In this document: one piece after another, positions 38,409-46,751 of the stretch
How the letters are laid out: each line of letters begins with the position of its first letter
Numbering within the stretch: position 1 is the first letter of the stretch
Assembly: GCF_050897975.1 (NCBI RefSeq)
Contig: NZ_JBPAXY010000002.1
Location: 186,001-250,000 of the forward strand
Source of the DNA: Pseudooceanicola sp050897975
GTDB taxonomy: Bacteria; Pseudomonadota; Alphaproteobacteria; Rhodobacterales; Rhodobacteraceae
DNA length: 64,000 nt
Direction: 5' to 3'
Translations under genes and position numbers: made by a program
Notes under the pieces: model-generated
Databases searched by the model: none
What the model saw: the letters and a program-made list of their open reading frames with translations, nothing else
What the model was told of the DNA's origin: nothing

Positions 38409-39404
38409 ATGTCCCTACGGCCCCCGTCCGATCCCAACCCGCACGACCCCAGCCCGCTCGGGGCGGGCCGCGCGGATCTGATCCGCCTGTCCGAGATCGC
38501 GCGCGGGGCGCCTGCGGGCGTGGGCCAGCGGCTGCGCGCCAGCCTGCCCGAGGGGCGGGTGGTGCTGCGTGGCACCCGCGACGCGGTCGAGGTGCCCTCG
38601 GGGCTGACGATCAACGCCCATGACGCCCAGGCCCAGGAAGATTTCGAGGTGCGCGCCCTGCGGCCTGCGGGCGTGGTGCTGCATCTGGTGCTGGCGGGCC
38701 GGGTCGAGGCCAGCCTGGGCGGCGTACCGATGGAACTGTCCCGACGCCCCGGCGGGCCGGTGCCGGTGGTCCTCAGCGCGCTGGCCGAGCCGCTGGAATT
38801 TCACCGCCTGTCGCGGCGCGGCGAGGCGCTGCGCAAGCTGACCCTGCGGATCAGCTGGGACTGGCTGGAGCGGCGCGGCATCCCCCGGGCGCAGATCCTG
38901 CAAGGCGCGCCGCGCCGCGATGCCAGGTGGAGCGCGGGCCCCGAGGACATCGCCGATGCCGAGGCGCTGATGCACCCCGCCCCCGGCGGCCCCCAGTGCC
39001 TGCTGCGCGAGGCGCGCTCGGCGGCGCTGGTCGGGCGGGCCTTCGAACAGCTGTGGCAGGCGGGCGAGCGTGTGGATGCCGCCGACCGCGACCGGCTGAA
39101 CCGGATGGAACACCTGGGCTGCGCCCCCGGCCCGGTGCCGCCCCTGGACGAGATCGCCCGCAGCGGCGGGATGAGCCTGTCATCGGCCCGGCGGCTGTTT
39201 CACCGGGTGCATGGGCAAAGCATCCTGGCGCGGCTGCGCGAGCTGCGCCTGACGCGCGCCCACGACGCGCTGCGCCATGGCGCCAGCGTCGCCGGGGCCG
39301 CGTGGGACGCGGGCTATGACAGCCCCTCGGCCTTCGCCACCGCCTTCCGCAAATGGTGCGGCCAAAGCCCCTCGCAGGTGCGCGACCGGGCCGCGCCGCG
39401 CTAG
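38409..39404 (+). CDS. AraC family regulator of the siderophore receptor
   Basis: 331-residue regulator. The C-terminal about 100 residues hold the two AraC helix-turn-helices: PPLDEIARSGGMSLSSARRL with FHRVHGQSILARLRELRL, then ASVAGAAWDAGYDSPSAFAT with AFRKWCGQSPSQV. The N-terminal domain is of the PchR type, which senses the ferric siderophore inside the cell in Pseudomonas. Divergent from the TonB receptor gene, so local control is probable. The ATG at 38409 has a modest AGAGAGG site farther upstream than ideal. Confidence 0.88.
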   Translation: MSLRPPSDPNPHDPSPLGAGRADLIRLSEIARGAPAGVGQRLRASLPEGRVVLRGTRDAVEVPSGLTINAHDAQAQEDFEVRALRPAGVVLHLVLAGRVEASLGGVPMELSRRPGGPVPVVLSALAEPLEFHRLSRRGEALRKLTLRISWDWLERRGIPRAQILQGAPRRDARWSAGPEDIADAEALMHPAPGGPQCLLREARSAALVGRAFEQLWQAGERVDAADRDRLNRMEHLGCAPGPVPPLDEIARSGGMSLSSARRLFHRVHGQSILARLRELRLTRAHDALRHGASVAGAAWDAGYDSPSAFATAFRKWCGQSPSQVRDRAAPR

Positions 39405-39721
39405 ACCGCGCGCCCTGCCCCCTTGGGGCCAAAGGGGCCGCCCAGACCCCGCCCTGCTGCATTGCAGAGCAAAACTTCCCTGACTCCCCCGTATTTTACC
39501 GCTTTTCATCGGCAGTTCCTTGCCAATGCAGCATTGGCCCCTAGGTTGTTTGCCACGGATCCATGCGGCGGATCCCTGCGGTGTCGTGACGATGACCCGC
39601 CCTTCGCGCGTAACCGGCCCGACGGCCAGTTCCTGCTCCTTGCCGCACGGCCCTTTGGGCGGGTGGAGCGCGCCTGATCAGAACGAAGAGACCCGGAACG
39701 GACACCTGAAAGGAGTTCGCC
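39405..39721. other. Gene-free region before the glucosylglycerol operon
   Basis: 317 bases. It contains a CTGC-ATT-GCAG palindrome and an inverted repeat (39455-39464 with 39524-39533). Around 39475-39520 it is AT-richer (GTATTTTACCGCTTTTCATC), a likely promoter area. A long open frame over 39520-39912 is out of frame with gpsA and has no recognisable protein, so it is rejected. A good ribosome site (AAAGGAG) ends the region but is followed by ATC, not ATG. Confidence 0.5.
39457..39467. promoter_or_regulatory. CTGC-N3-GCAG palindrome, PhaR-like site
   Basis: CTGCATTGCAG matches the CTGC-N3-GCAG target reported for PhaR, the polyhydroxyalkanoate regulator of Paracoccus. A second partial site, AATGCAGCATTGG, lies at 39525-39537, and the two form a 10-base inverted repeat (TGCTGCATTG / CAATGCAGCA). 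No pha gene is nearby, so the link is uncertain. Confidence 0.4.
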
Positions 39722-40867
39722 ATCAAGGATTCTATATCCACCCCCGACCCTGCCCCCGCGCAGCCCGCGTCAGGCCCCTATGGCCGCATCGCCGTGCTGG
39801 GCGCCGGAAGCTGGGGCACCGCCCTGGCCAGCGTGCTGGCCCGCAACGGTCGCGACGTGCGCCTGTGGGCGCGGCGCCCCGACCTGGCGCAGCGGATCAA
39901 CGAAACGGCTGAAAACGCCGATTACCTGCCCGATGTCGCCCTGCCCCGCGGCATCACCGCCACGGCGGATCTGGGCCAGGCGCTCGACGGCGCCGAGGCG
40001 GTGCTGATGGTCACCCCCTCCGCGACGTTGAGGCCCATGTGCCAGGCCATTGCCCCCGTGCTGCCCGCAGGCATCCCCATTGCCCTGGCCTGCAAGGGCG
40101 TGGAACGGCGCTCGGGCTACCTCTTGTCGGAAGTGGTGGCCGAGGAGCTGCCCGGCCATGTGGTGGGCGCGGTTTCGGGTCCGACCTTTGCGCGCGAGAC
40201 CGCGCTGGATCATCCCACCGCCGCCACCGTGGCCTTCCCCTTTTCCTACGCCGACCGGCTGGCGCCGGAGACCAGCCCCGCCGCGCGGCTGGCGCTGTCA
40301 CTGTCGGGCGGCGGCTTTCGCGCCTATGTCTCGGACGACTTGGTGGGCGTCGAGGTGGGCGGCGCGGTGAAGAACGTGATCGCCATCGCCTGCGGGATGA
40401 TGTCGGGCGCGGGCTTTGCCGAGAACACCCGCGCGGCCCTGATCACCCGGGGCATCGACGAGATGAAGCAACTCGCCCAGGCTCTGGGCGGGCGGCGCGA
40501 GACGGTCACCGGCCTGTCCGGGGCGGGCGATCTGACCCTGACCTGTTCCTCGACCACCTCGCGCAACATGTCGCTGGGGTTCCAGCTGGGCCAGGGCATC
40601 CCCCGCCCCAACTGTTTCGAAGGCCGCCCGGTGGTGGTCGAGGGCGAGGTCAACGCCGTCTCGGTCACCGACCTGGCCAAACGTATCAACGTGCCCATGC
40701 CGATCTGCGAGACGGTGCAGGCCATCCTGCACGAGGGCGCCGACCTGCAACAGGCCTTCACCGCCCTCTGGGCGCGCCCCATCGAGGCCGAGCCCCAGGC
40801 GCTGGACATGTCCCTGGCCCACCCCTCGCCCGACCTTCCCCTGCAATTCGGAGCCACCGAACAATGA
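39722..40867 (+). CDS. gpsA: Glycerol-3-phosphate dehydrogenase, probably starting at ATC
   Basis: NAD(P)H-dependent enzyme that reduces dihydroxyacetone phosphate to sn-glycerol 3-phosphate. Motifs: IAVLGAGSWGTALASVLARN (nucleotide binding), ACKGVERRSG, GGAVKNVIAIACGMMSGAGF with the catalytic Lys, and TGLSGAGDLTLTCSSTTSRN. The frame is open from 39710 but has no ATG, GTG or TTG before GTG at 39794, which would delete the first beta strand of the Rossmann fold. AAAGGAG stands seven bases before ATC at 39722, giving a 381-residue product with a Pro/Ala-rich leader. ATC is a very rare start; a G-to-C change in an ATG or a base error is the alternative. Its stop overlaps the phosphatase ATG. By context it feeds glucosylglycerol synthesis. 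Confidence 0.85.
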   Translation: MKDSISTPDPAPAQPASGPYGRIAVLGAGSWGTALASVLARNGRDVRLWARRPDLAQRINETAENADYLPDVALPRGITATADLGQALDGAEAVLMVTPSATLRPMCQAIAPVLPAGIPIALACKGVERRSGYLLSEVVAEELPGHVVGAVSGPTFARETALDHPTAATVAFPFSYADRLAPETSPAARLALSLSGGGFRAYVSDDLVGVEVGGAVKNVIAIACGMMSGAGFAENTRAALITRGIDEMKQLAQALGGRRETVTGLSGAGDLTLTCSSTTSRNMSLGFQLGQGIPRPNCFEGRPVVVEGEVNAVSVTDLAKRINVPMPICETVQAILHEGADLQQAFTALWARPIEAEPQALDMSLAHPSPDLPLQFGATEQ

Positions 40868-41646
40868 ACGTTCATGCCGCCCCCCGCCCCGACATCGCCG
40901 CGCGCCGCTTTACCCTGGCCACCGACCTGGACGGCACCTTTCTTGGCGGGTCCGAGGCCGACCGCGCCACCCTGTACCAATGGATCGAGGACAACCGCGA
41001 CAGCGTGGGCCTGATCTTCGTCACCGGCCGCGACCCCGAGTTCATCATGCAGATGTGCCGCGAGCGGGGCCTGCCCTGGCCAGAGTACGTGGTGGGCGAC
41101 GTGGGCACGACCATTGCCCGGGTCGAACCCTCGGGCGCCATCGCCCCGATCGCCCCGCTGGAGGAAGACATCGCCGCCCGCTGGAACGACGCGGGCGAGG
41201 CGGTGCGCGCCCTCCTGGACGGCCACCCCGGCCTGACCCTGCAACCCACTGCCTTCCGCTACCGGGTCAGCTATGACCTGAGCCCGGCGGATTTCGACCC
41301 CCGCGCCCGCGACCTGATCGAGGAAATGGGGCTGGACTGGCTGATCTCGGACAACCGTTATTTCGACGTGCTGCCGCGCGGCGTCTCGAAGGGTCCGTCG
41401 ATCCGCCGCCTGATCGCGCATCTGGGCATCCCCGAGGCGCGGGTGCTTTGTGCGGGCGACACGCTGAACGATCTGTCGATGCTGGCCTCGGGCCTGCCCG
41501 CCGTGGCCGTCGGCAATTCCGAAACCGCGCTGACCGACCGGCTGAACGGCCTTTCCAGCGTCCATCACGCCCAGGCCCATGGCGCCGCGGGCATCCTGGA
41601 GGCGATCACCGCCCTCAACCTTCACGACATCCCGGAGACTGCCTGA
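40864..41646 (+). CDS. HAD-IIB hydrolase, probable glucosylglycerol-phosphate phosphatase
   Basis: 260-residue phosphatase of the sucrose-phosphate-phosphatase-like HAD group. Motif I is DLDGT at residues 21-25 (nucleophile Asp21, acid/base Asp23); motif II FVTGRDPEF; Lys in GVSKGPSIRRLI; motif IV CAGDTLNDLSML. It lies between gpsA (ATGA overlap) and ggpS (one-base gap). In Stenotrophomonas-type bacteria the same phosphatase is fused to the N-terminus of glucosylglycerol-phosphate synthase; here the two are separate adjoining genes. Inference: removes phosphate from glucosylglycerol phosphate to give the compatible solute. Confidence 0.82.
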   Translation: MNVHAAPRPDIAARRFTLATDLDGTFLGGSEADRATLYQWIEDNRDSVGLIFVTGRDPEFIMQMCRERGLPWPEYVVGDVGTTIARVEPSGAIAPIAPLEEDIAARWNDAGEAVRALLDGHPGLTLQPTAFRYRVSYDLSPADFDPRARDLIEEMGLDWLISDNRYFDVLPRGVSKGPSIRRLIAHLGIPEARVLCAGDTLNDLSMLASGLPAVAVGNSETALTDRLNGLSSVHHAQAHGAAGILEAITALNLHDIPETA

Positions 41647-41647
41647 C

Positions 41648-43165
41648 ATGCCTTCCAATCTGGTCATCGTCTACCACCGCCAGCCCTATGAAGAGGTCGA
41701 GGTGGACGGCAAGATCGAATACCGCGAGAACAAGAGCCCGAACGGCATCGTGCCGACCCTGAAAAGCTTCTTCGGGCGTTTCGAGAAAGGCGCCTGGGTC
41801 GCCTGGAAACAGGCCGAGGATCCAGCCAACCCCGACTTCGAGCGGGTGATCGAGATCGACGATCATTACGGCCAATACACCGTATCGCGCCTGCCGCTGA
41901 CCGCCGAACAGGTCACCAGCTTCTACCACGTCTCCTCGAAAGAGGCCTTCTGGCCGATCCTGCACGGGTTCAAGGAACGCTATAACTACGACCCCGTCGA
42001 CTGGCCGACCTTCCGCGAGGTGAACTGGGCCTTTGCCGAGGCCGCCGCCGCCGAGGCCGCGCCCGGTGCCGTGGTCTGGGTGCATGACTACAACCTGTGG
42101 CTGGTGCCGGGCTATCTGCGCACCCTGCGCCCCGACGTGAAGATCAGCTTCTTCCACCACACGCCCTTCCCCAATGCCGACATCTTCAACGTGCTGCCCT
42201 GGCGCAAGGAGATCCTGGAAAGCCTGCTGGCCTGCGACGTGGTGGGCTTCCACATCCCGCGCTACGTGAACAACTTCGTCTCCGCCGCCCGGTCCCTGCT
42301 GGAGGTGGACACGGTGAAACGCGAGAAGGTGAAGCCCGAGATGAAGGCCGAGACCTCGGCCCTGTCGGAACAGACCGTGGTGACCGAGCTGGAATACGAT
42401 GGCCGCCGCGTCCACCTTCAGGCCAGCCCCGTGGGGGTCGATGTGGATTACATCGAAGAGGTGGTCGCCCGCCCCGAAACCGCCCGCCGTGTCGAAGAGA
42501 TCCGGCAAGAGCTGGGCGAGGGCCGGCTGATCCTGTCGGTCGGGCGCACCGACTACACCAAGGGCGGCATCGAACAGCTGCAAAGCTTCGAACGGCTTCT
42601 GGAAAGCCGCCCCGACCTGCGCGGCAAGCTGCGGCTGATGCATGTCTCGGTGGCCGCCAATGCCAATATGACCGCCTATGAAGAGATCCAGCACGACCTG
42701 GAACAGCTGGCGGGCAAGATCAACGGGCGCTACGGCAGCTTCGACTGGCAACCCGTGGCGCTGATCTCGCGCCCCATCGTCTTCACCGACCTGGTGGCCT
42801 ATTACCGCGCCGCCGATGTCGCCTGGATCACGCCCCTGGCGGACGGGATGAACCTGGTCTGCAAGGAATTCTGCGCCGCGCGCACCGACGAGGACGGCGT
42901 TCTGGTGCTGTCCGAGTTCGCGGGCGCCGCGGTCGAGCTGGGGGCGATCGTGCCCACCAACCCCTTCTCGCACAAGTCGATGGACAGCGCGATCCAGTTT
43001 GCCCTGGACATGGCCCCGGACGACCGCCGCGGCCGGATGCGCGCCAACCGCGCCATGGTGGCCAAGCAGGACATCCGATTCTGGGCCGAGGACCAGATGC
43101 AGGCCTTCGGCGACGGCGTCCTGCCGCCCGAGACCACACCCGAAGACACCCTGGCCGCCGAATAG
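41648..43165 (+). CDS. ggpS: Glucosylglycerol-phosphate synthase
   Basis: 505-residue GT20 enzyme that joins glucose from ADP-glucose to glycerol 3-phosphate. The whole sequence follows cyanobacterial GgpS rather than OtsA: LVIVYHRQPYEEV at the start, SPNGIVPTLKSFF near 30, SKEAFWPILHGF near 97, HDYNLW at 146-151, HHTPFPNADIFNVLPWRKEI near 170, VGRTDYTKGGIEQL, and the C-terminal ITPLADGMNLVCKEFCAART. OtsA trehalose-phosphate synthase is the alternative but lacks the N-terminal HRQPYEEV pattern. GGAG stands ten bases before the ATG. Last gene of gpsA-phosphatase-ggpS; together they make the osmolyte glucosylglycerol, a salt-stress response. Confidence 0.92.
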   Translation: MPSNLVIVYHRQPYEEVEVDGKIEYRENKSPNGIVPTLKSFFGRFEKGAWVAWKQAEDPANPDFERVIEIDDHYGQYTVSRLPLTAEQVTSFYHVSSKEAFWPILHGFKERYNYDPVDWPTFREVNWAFAEAAAAEAAPGAVVWVHDYNLWLVPGYLRTLRPDVKISFFHHTPFPNADIFNVLPWRKEILESLLACDVVGFHIPRYVNNFVSAARSLLEVDTVKREKVKPEMKAETSALSEQTVVTELEYDGRRVHLQASPVGVDVDYIEEVVARPETARRVEEIRQELGEGRLILSVGRTDYTKGGIEQLQSFERLLESRPDLRGKLRLMHVSVAANANMTAYEEIQHDLEQLAGKINGRYGSFDWQPVALISRPIVFTDLVAYYRAADVAWITPLADGMNLVCKEFCAARTDEDGVLVLSEFAGAAVELGAIVPTNPFSHKSMDSAIQFALDMAPDDRRGRMRANRAMVAKQDIRFWAEDQMQAFGDGVLPPETTPEDTLAAE

Positions 43166-43186
43166 GCCCGGCTTCCGGGACAGCTG

Positions 43187-43213
43187 AACGCCGCAGCCCC
43201 AGGCTGCGGCGTT
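43187..43213 (+). terminator. Terminator of the glucosylglycerol operon
   Basis: AACGCCGCAGCC-CCA-GGCTGCGGCGTT, a perfect 12-pair stem 21 bases after the ggpS stop. It is followed only by TGGCG, so the T-run is short. Confidence 0.75.
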
Positions 43214-43391
43214 TGGCGTGGCAAGTCTCTCAGCGTGTTGGCACCCGGTCACACACCCAGGGAAGATAAGGGGGGTCCCGAAGCAACCCCGCCACAAGAT
43301 CCAACTCGGACTGTGGCACATGGCGGCAAGGAACATGGCGCCCAAACGCCCCTGGGGAAACGCCGAACCGGCCCCGACCGCTTCGCTCCCC

Positions 43392-44018
43392 TCAGCTCAC
43401 CCCACCTTCCCGGCGCGCGCGTTTCTTTGCCTCATAGGCCTCCCAGACGTGCATACGGCCCTTCTGGCGCGCATCGGCCAGCCACAGTTTCTTGCGGGCG
43501 TCCGGGGTTTCTAGGGGGCGGTATTTGCCGCCTGAGAACTTGGGCCAGTCTATCGCGAGCCCCTGCTTCACCATTTCCTCGGACAGATCCCGCCCGTCCG
43601 GCAGGTAACATTTGGCGACGGTGCGGCCATGGTCGTCCGTGTCGGTGACCTCGGCGCGCACCGCCTGCCCCTTGCAGAGGTGCACCAGTGCCCACTTCGC
43701 CTTTTTCCCATAGGGATGGTTCATTTCCGGCGCATCGACACCGAACAGCCGCACCTGGGTCTTTTGGATCACGATGGTATCCCCGTCGACCACATAGGCA
43801 GAGCCTCGCAGCGTCGGCTTGCTGGGGGTGGGCGTTGCACTGGCCGCGTCGAAGGGCGCGCGGGACGGGGTGGTCGGACGCAGGGGCACGACCACATCTT
43901 CCGACACGGGCGGCTTTGGTCGCCTGTCGGCGTCGAAATTTGCGCGCCAGCTTCGCGCCAGGGCGGCGATGACGGCCACAACCAGGGCTAAAACAAGGAT
44001 CGGCAGCAGGCTTTCCAT
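43392..44018 (-). CDS. Membrane-anchored thermonuclease-like protein (SNase domain)
   Basis: 208-residue protein. An N-terminal helix (LLPILVLALVVAVIAALARS, residues 4-23) anchors or exports it, then a Pro/Ser/Thr-rich linker leads to a staphylococcal-nuclease domain: AYVVDGDTIVI, QVRLFGVDAPEMNHPYGKKA and DDHGRTVAKCYLPDG. The VRLFGVDAPE segment supplies the Arg and Glu of the family active site, and HGR the second Arg, so activity is likely. Location outside the inner membrane fits. ATG at 44018 has GAGGTGTT upstream; the frame extending to 44099 lacks support. Convergent with ggpS. Confidence 0.85.
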   Translation of the reverse strand: MESLLPILVLALVVAVIAALARSWRANFDADRRPKPPVSEDVVVPLRPTTPSRAPFDAASATPTPSKPTLRGSAYVVDGDTIVIQKTQVRLFGVDAPEMNHPYGKKAKWALVHLCKGQAVRAEVTDTDDHGRTVAKCYLPDGRDLSEEMVKQGLAIDWPKFSGGKYRPLETPDARKKLWLADARQKGRMHVWEAYEAKKRARREGGVS

Positions 44019-44331
44019 GGGCAACACCTCGCAGACTTGGCATCCAGCGCCAGTTGTGAGGGCTGAGCCCGGCAGGACACCCCCGTCCAATCGGTGCACA
44101 GGCCTAAAGGCCAGGCCTCACAGCAGGAAGAAAGCCTATACGCCTCGGCGCGTGGTCCTAGCGGCGCGGGGCGCCAAGCAGAGATCCGGCCAGCGCCTGT
44201 TGCGCATTAGCATCACCTGAACTTCCCCACCCACGGCTTCCGCCTTTCACGCCGGGGACAAACCCCAGAAACGAGAAATGCCCCGCTCTCTCAGCAGCTT
44301 ACTGAAAGAACGAGGCATTTTCTGGTGGTAG
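44019..44331. other. Intergenic region between nuclease gene and tRNA-Lys
   Basis: About 310 bases. It holds the tRNA terminator (44276-44320) and a small GGGGACAAACCCC stem near 44254-44266. Elsewhere I see no coding frame with a ribosome site and no repeat. The region just after 44018 should hold the nuclease promoter. Confidence 0.45.
44276..44320 (-). terminator. Probable terminator of tRNA-Lys
   Basis: On the minus strand, arms at 44302-44320 and 44276-44294 (AAATGCC...TTTCAG with CTGAGAG...GGCATTT) form a 19-position stem with a few G-U pairs or mismatches and a TAAGCTG loop. It starts 12 bases after the tRNA 3' end and ends in GGCATTTCTCG. Confidence 0.7.
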
Positions 44332-44407
44332 TGGTGAGCCGTGAAGGATTCGAACCTTCGACCCACTGATTAAAAGTCAGTTGCTCTACCAACTGAGCTA
44401 ACGGCCC
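44332..44407 (-). tRNA. tRNA-Lys (anticodon UUU)
   Basis: 76-nucleotide gene including an encoded CCA. The acceptor stem is GGGCCGT with ACGGCTC (one G-U pair) and discriminator A. The D-arm contains AGCTCAGTTGGTAGAGC, the anticodon loop CTTTTAA within ACTGA-CTTTTAA-TCAGT gives anticodon TTT, and the T-arm is GAAGG-TTCGAATC-CTTC. All stems close. Confidence 0.97.
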
Positions 44408-44546
44408 ACTGTGGGCGCGTCTCTAAAAGGGGGGGCGGGGATGGTCAAGCGCGAATCCGAAAAAACATAACAGAAATGTTGCACCCGCAGGGCCCGGGCC
44501 GCCGCGGCGCCTTTTCAACAAGGGGTTCAAGGTCTATATCGCGGCA

Positions 44547-45398
44547 ATGACCAAACCCGCCCGCCATATCCCCGCCGCCGACGGCCTGCCCTTCCTGAAG
44601 ATGCACGGGCTGGGAAACGACTTCGTCGTGCTCGATTCGCGCGGCAAGTCCCCGGCCACCACGCCCGCCCTGGCGCGGGCCCTTGGCGACCGGCACCGGG
44701 GCGTGGGATTCGATCAGCTGGCCGAGATCCGCGATGGCGAGGGCAGCGACATTTGCCTCGACTTCTGGAACAGTGACGGCAGCCGCGCCGGGGCCTGCGG
44801 CAATGCCACCCGCTGCGTCGCCGCCCATGTGATGGCCGAGACCGGCGCCGAGGCCCTGTCGATCCGCACCGCGCGCGGGCTGTTGCAGACGGCCCGGGTC
44901 GAGGGCGTCACCTGGGTCAACATGGGCCCGCCGCAGCTGAGCTGGGACGAGGTGCCCCTGGCCCGCGAGATGGACGTGACCGCCCTGCCCCTGCCGGGCG
45001 ATCCGGTGGCCGTGGGCATGGGCAATCCCCATTGCGTCTTCCTGGTCGAGGATGCCGAGGCCGTGGCCCTGACCGTGGACGGGCCGAAGATCGAACACGA
45101 CCCGCTGTTCCCCGAACGCTGCAACGTGGAATTCGCCGAAGTGCGCGCCCGCGACGAGATCCGGATGCGGGTCTGGGAACGTGGCACCGGGGTCACCCTG
45201 GCCTGCGGCTCTGGCGCCTGTGCCACGCTGGTGGCCTGCGTGCTGCGCGATGCCACCGACCGCCGCGTGCGGATGGAGCTGGATGGCGGCTGGCTGAGCC
45301 TGGATTGGCGCGAGGACGGCGTCTGGATGGGCGGGCCGACGGCCCTGGTCTTTGCCGCCACGCTCAGCCCTGCCTTCCTGGCCGGGGTGGAGGGGTAA
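44547..45398 (+). CDS. dapF: Diaminopimelate epimerase
   Basis: 283-residue cofactor-free epimerase that converts LL- to meso-diaminopimelate for lysine and peptidoglycan synthesis. The two catalytic cysteines are Cys84 in GACGNATRC and Cys220 in LACGSGACAT. The N-terminal KMHGLGNDFVVLD and GNPHCVFLVED are family marks. ATG at 44547 has only a weak AAGG site. The stop is directly followed by the mtaB ATG, so the two genes form an operon. Confidence 0.96.
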   Translation: MTKPARHIPAADGLPFLKMHGLGNDFVVLDSRGKSPATTPALARALGDRHRGVGFDQLAEIRDGEGSDICLDFWNSDGSRAGACGNATRCVAAHVMAETGAEALSIRTARGLLQTARVEGVTWVNMGPPQLSWDEVPLAREMDVTALPLPGDPVAVGMGNPHCVFLVEDAEAVALTVDGPKIEHDPLFPERCNVEFAEVRARDEIRMRVWERGTGVTLACGSGACATLVACVLRDATDRRVRMELDGGWLSLDWREDGVWMGGPTALVFAATLSPAFLAGVEG

Positions 45399-46658
45399 AT
45401 GACCGCCGCACCGCCGAAATTCGCGACACTGGGCTGTCGCCTCAACGCCTATGAGACCGAGGCGATGAAGGCGCTGGCCGCCGAACACGGCGTGGAAAAC
45501 GCGGTGATCGTGAACACCTGCGCGGTGACCGCCGAGGCGGTGCGCAAGGCGCGCCAGGACATCCGCCGCCTGCGGCGCGAGAACCCGGGCGCAAAGCTGA
45601 TCGTCACCGGCTGCGCGGCGCAGACCGAACCCGCCACCTTCTCGGCCATGGAAGAGGTCGATCTGGTGATCGGCAATTCCGAAAAGATGCAGCCCGAGAC
45701 CTGGGCCGCCATGGGCCCCGATTTCATCGGCCAGACCGAGCGGGTACAGGTCGACGACATCATGTCGGTGACCGAGACGGCGGGCCATCTGATCGACGGC
45801 TTCGGCACGCGTAGCCGCGCCTATGTGCAGGTGCAGAACGGCTGCGATCACCGCTGCACCTTCTGCATCATCCCCTATGGCCGGGGCAATTCCCGCTCTG
45901 TCCCCGCCGGGGTGGTCGTGGACCAGATCAAGCGGCTGGTGCAGCAGGGCTATAACGAGGTGGTGCTGACCGGGGTCGACCTGACCAGCTGGGGCGCCGA
46001 CCTGCCCGCCACGCCGCGCCTGGGTGACCTGGTGATGCGCATCCTGCGGCTGACCGATGTGCCGCGCCTGCGAATCTCCTCGATCGATTCGATCGAAGCG
46101 GATGACGCGCTGATGCAGGCCATCGCCACCGAGCCGCGGCTGATGCCGCATCTGCACCTGTCGCTTCAGGCGGGCGATGACCTGATCCTGAAACGGATGA
46201 AGCGCCGCCACCTGCGCGACGACGCCATCCGATTCTGCGAAGAGGCGCGGCGGCTGCGCCCCGACATGACCTTCGGCGCCGACATCATCGCCGGTTTCCC
46301 CACCGAAACCGAAGAGATGTTCGCCAATTCGCTGAAACTGGTCACCGATTGCGACCTGACCTGGCTGCATGTCTTCCCCTATTCCAAGCGCGAGGGCACC
46401 CCGGCGGCGAAGATCCCGACCCAGGTGCCGGGCCCGGTGATCAAGGACCGTGCCGCCCGGCTGCGCGCCGCGGGCGACGCCCAGGTGGCGCGCCACCTCG
46501 CCGCCCAGCAGGGCCGCGCCCACAAGGTGCTGATGGAAAGCCCCCGCATGGGCCGGACCGAACAGTTCACCGAGGTCACCTTCGAGACCGACCAGCCCGA
46601 GGGCCAGATCGTCGAGACGGTGATCCGGGGCCAGCAGGGGCACCAGCTTCTGGGCTGA
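45399..46658 (+). CDS. mtaB: tRNA t6A37 methylthiotransferase MtaB
   Basis: 419-residue radical-SAM enzyme that adds a methylthio group to t6A37 of ANN-decoding tRNAs. The auxiliary cluster ligands are Cys13, Cys41 and Cys72 (TLGCRLNAYE, VNTCAVT, TGCAAQ), and the radical-SAM cluster is Cys149-xxx-Cys153-xx-Cys156 in NGCDHRCTFCIIPYGRGNSR. A C-terminal TRAM-like segment follows. The LGCRLN start separates it from MiaB. The ATG abuts the dapF stop, with GGAGGGG within the end of dapF as ribosome site. Confidence 0.95.
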   Translation: MTAAPPKFATLGCRLNAYETEAMKALAAEHGVENAVIVNTCAVTAEAVRKARQDIRRLRRENPGAKLIVTGCAAQTEPATFSAMEEVDLVIGNSEKMQPETWAAMGPDFIGQTERVQVDDIMSVTETAGHLIDGFGTRSRAYVQVQNGCDHRCTFCIIPYGRGNSRSVPAGVVVDQIKRLVQQGYNEVVLTGVDLTSWGADLPATPRLGDLVMRILRLTDVPRLRISSIDSIEADDALMQAIATEPRLMPHLHLSLQAGDDLILKRMKRRHLRDDAIRFCEEARRLRPDMTFGADIIAGFPTETEEMFANSLKLVTDCDLTWLHVFPYSKREGTPAAKIPTQVPGPVIKDRAARLRAAGDAQVARHLAAQQGRAHKVLMESPRMGRTEQFTEVTFETDQPEGQIVETVIRGQQGHQLLG

Positions 46659-46751
46659 CCCTAGCGTCTGGGCTGATCCTGCGCGTCACCACCGCTTGCA
46701 CCTCCCGCCGCGCCGCCGCATCCTGCGCCCGACCGCAGGAGATCATTGCCG

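Noticed and set aside
39520..39912. 130-codon frame upstream of and overlapping gpsA, possible leader peptide
   Set aside because: It runs well into gpsA in another frame and has no good ribosome site or recognisable sequence; the gpsA frame has clear motifs.
41648..43165. Trehalose-6-phosphate synthase (otsA)
   Set aside because: The N-terminus and motif wording follow GgpS throughout, and the gpsA-phosphatase context supplies glycerol 3-phosphate as acceptor.
44445..46643. 732-codon open frame opposite dapF and mtaB
   Set aside because: It spans two well-identified genes in antisense and has no recognisable domain.
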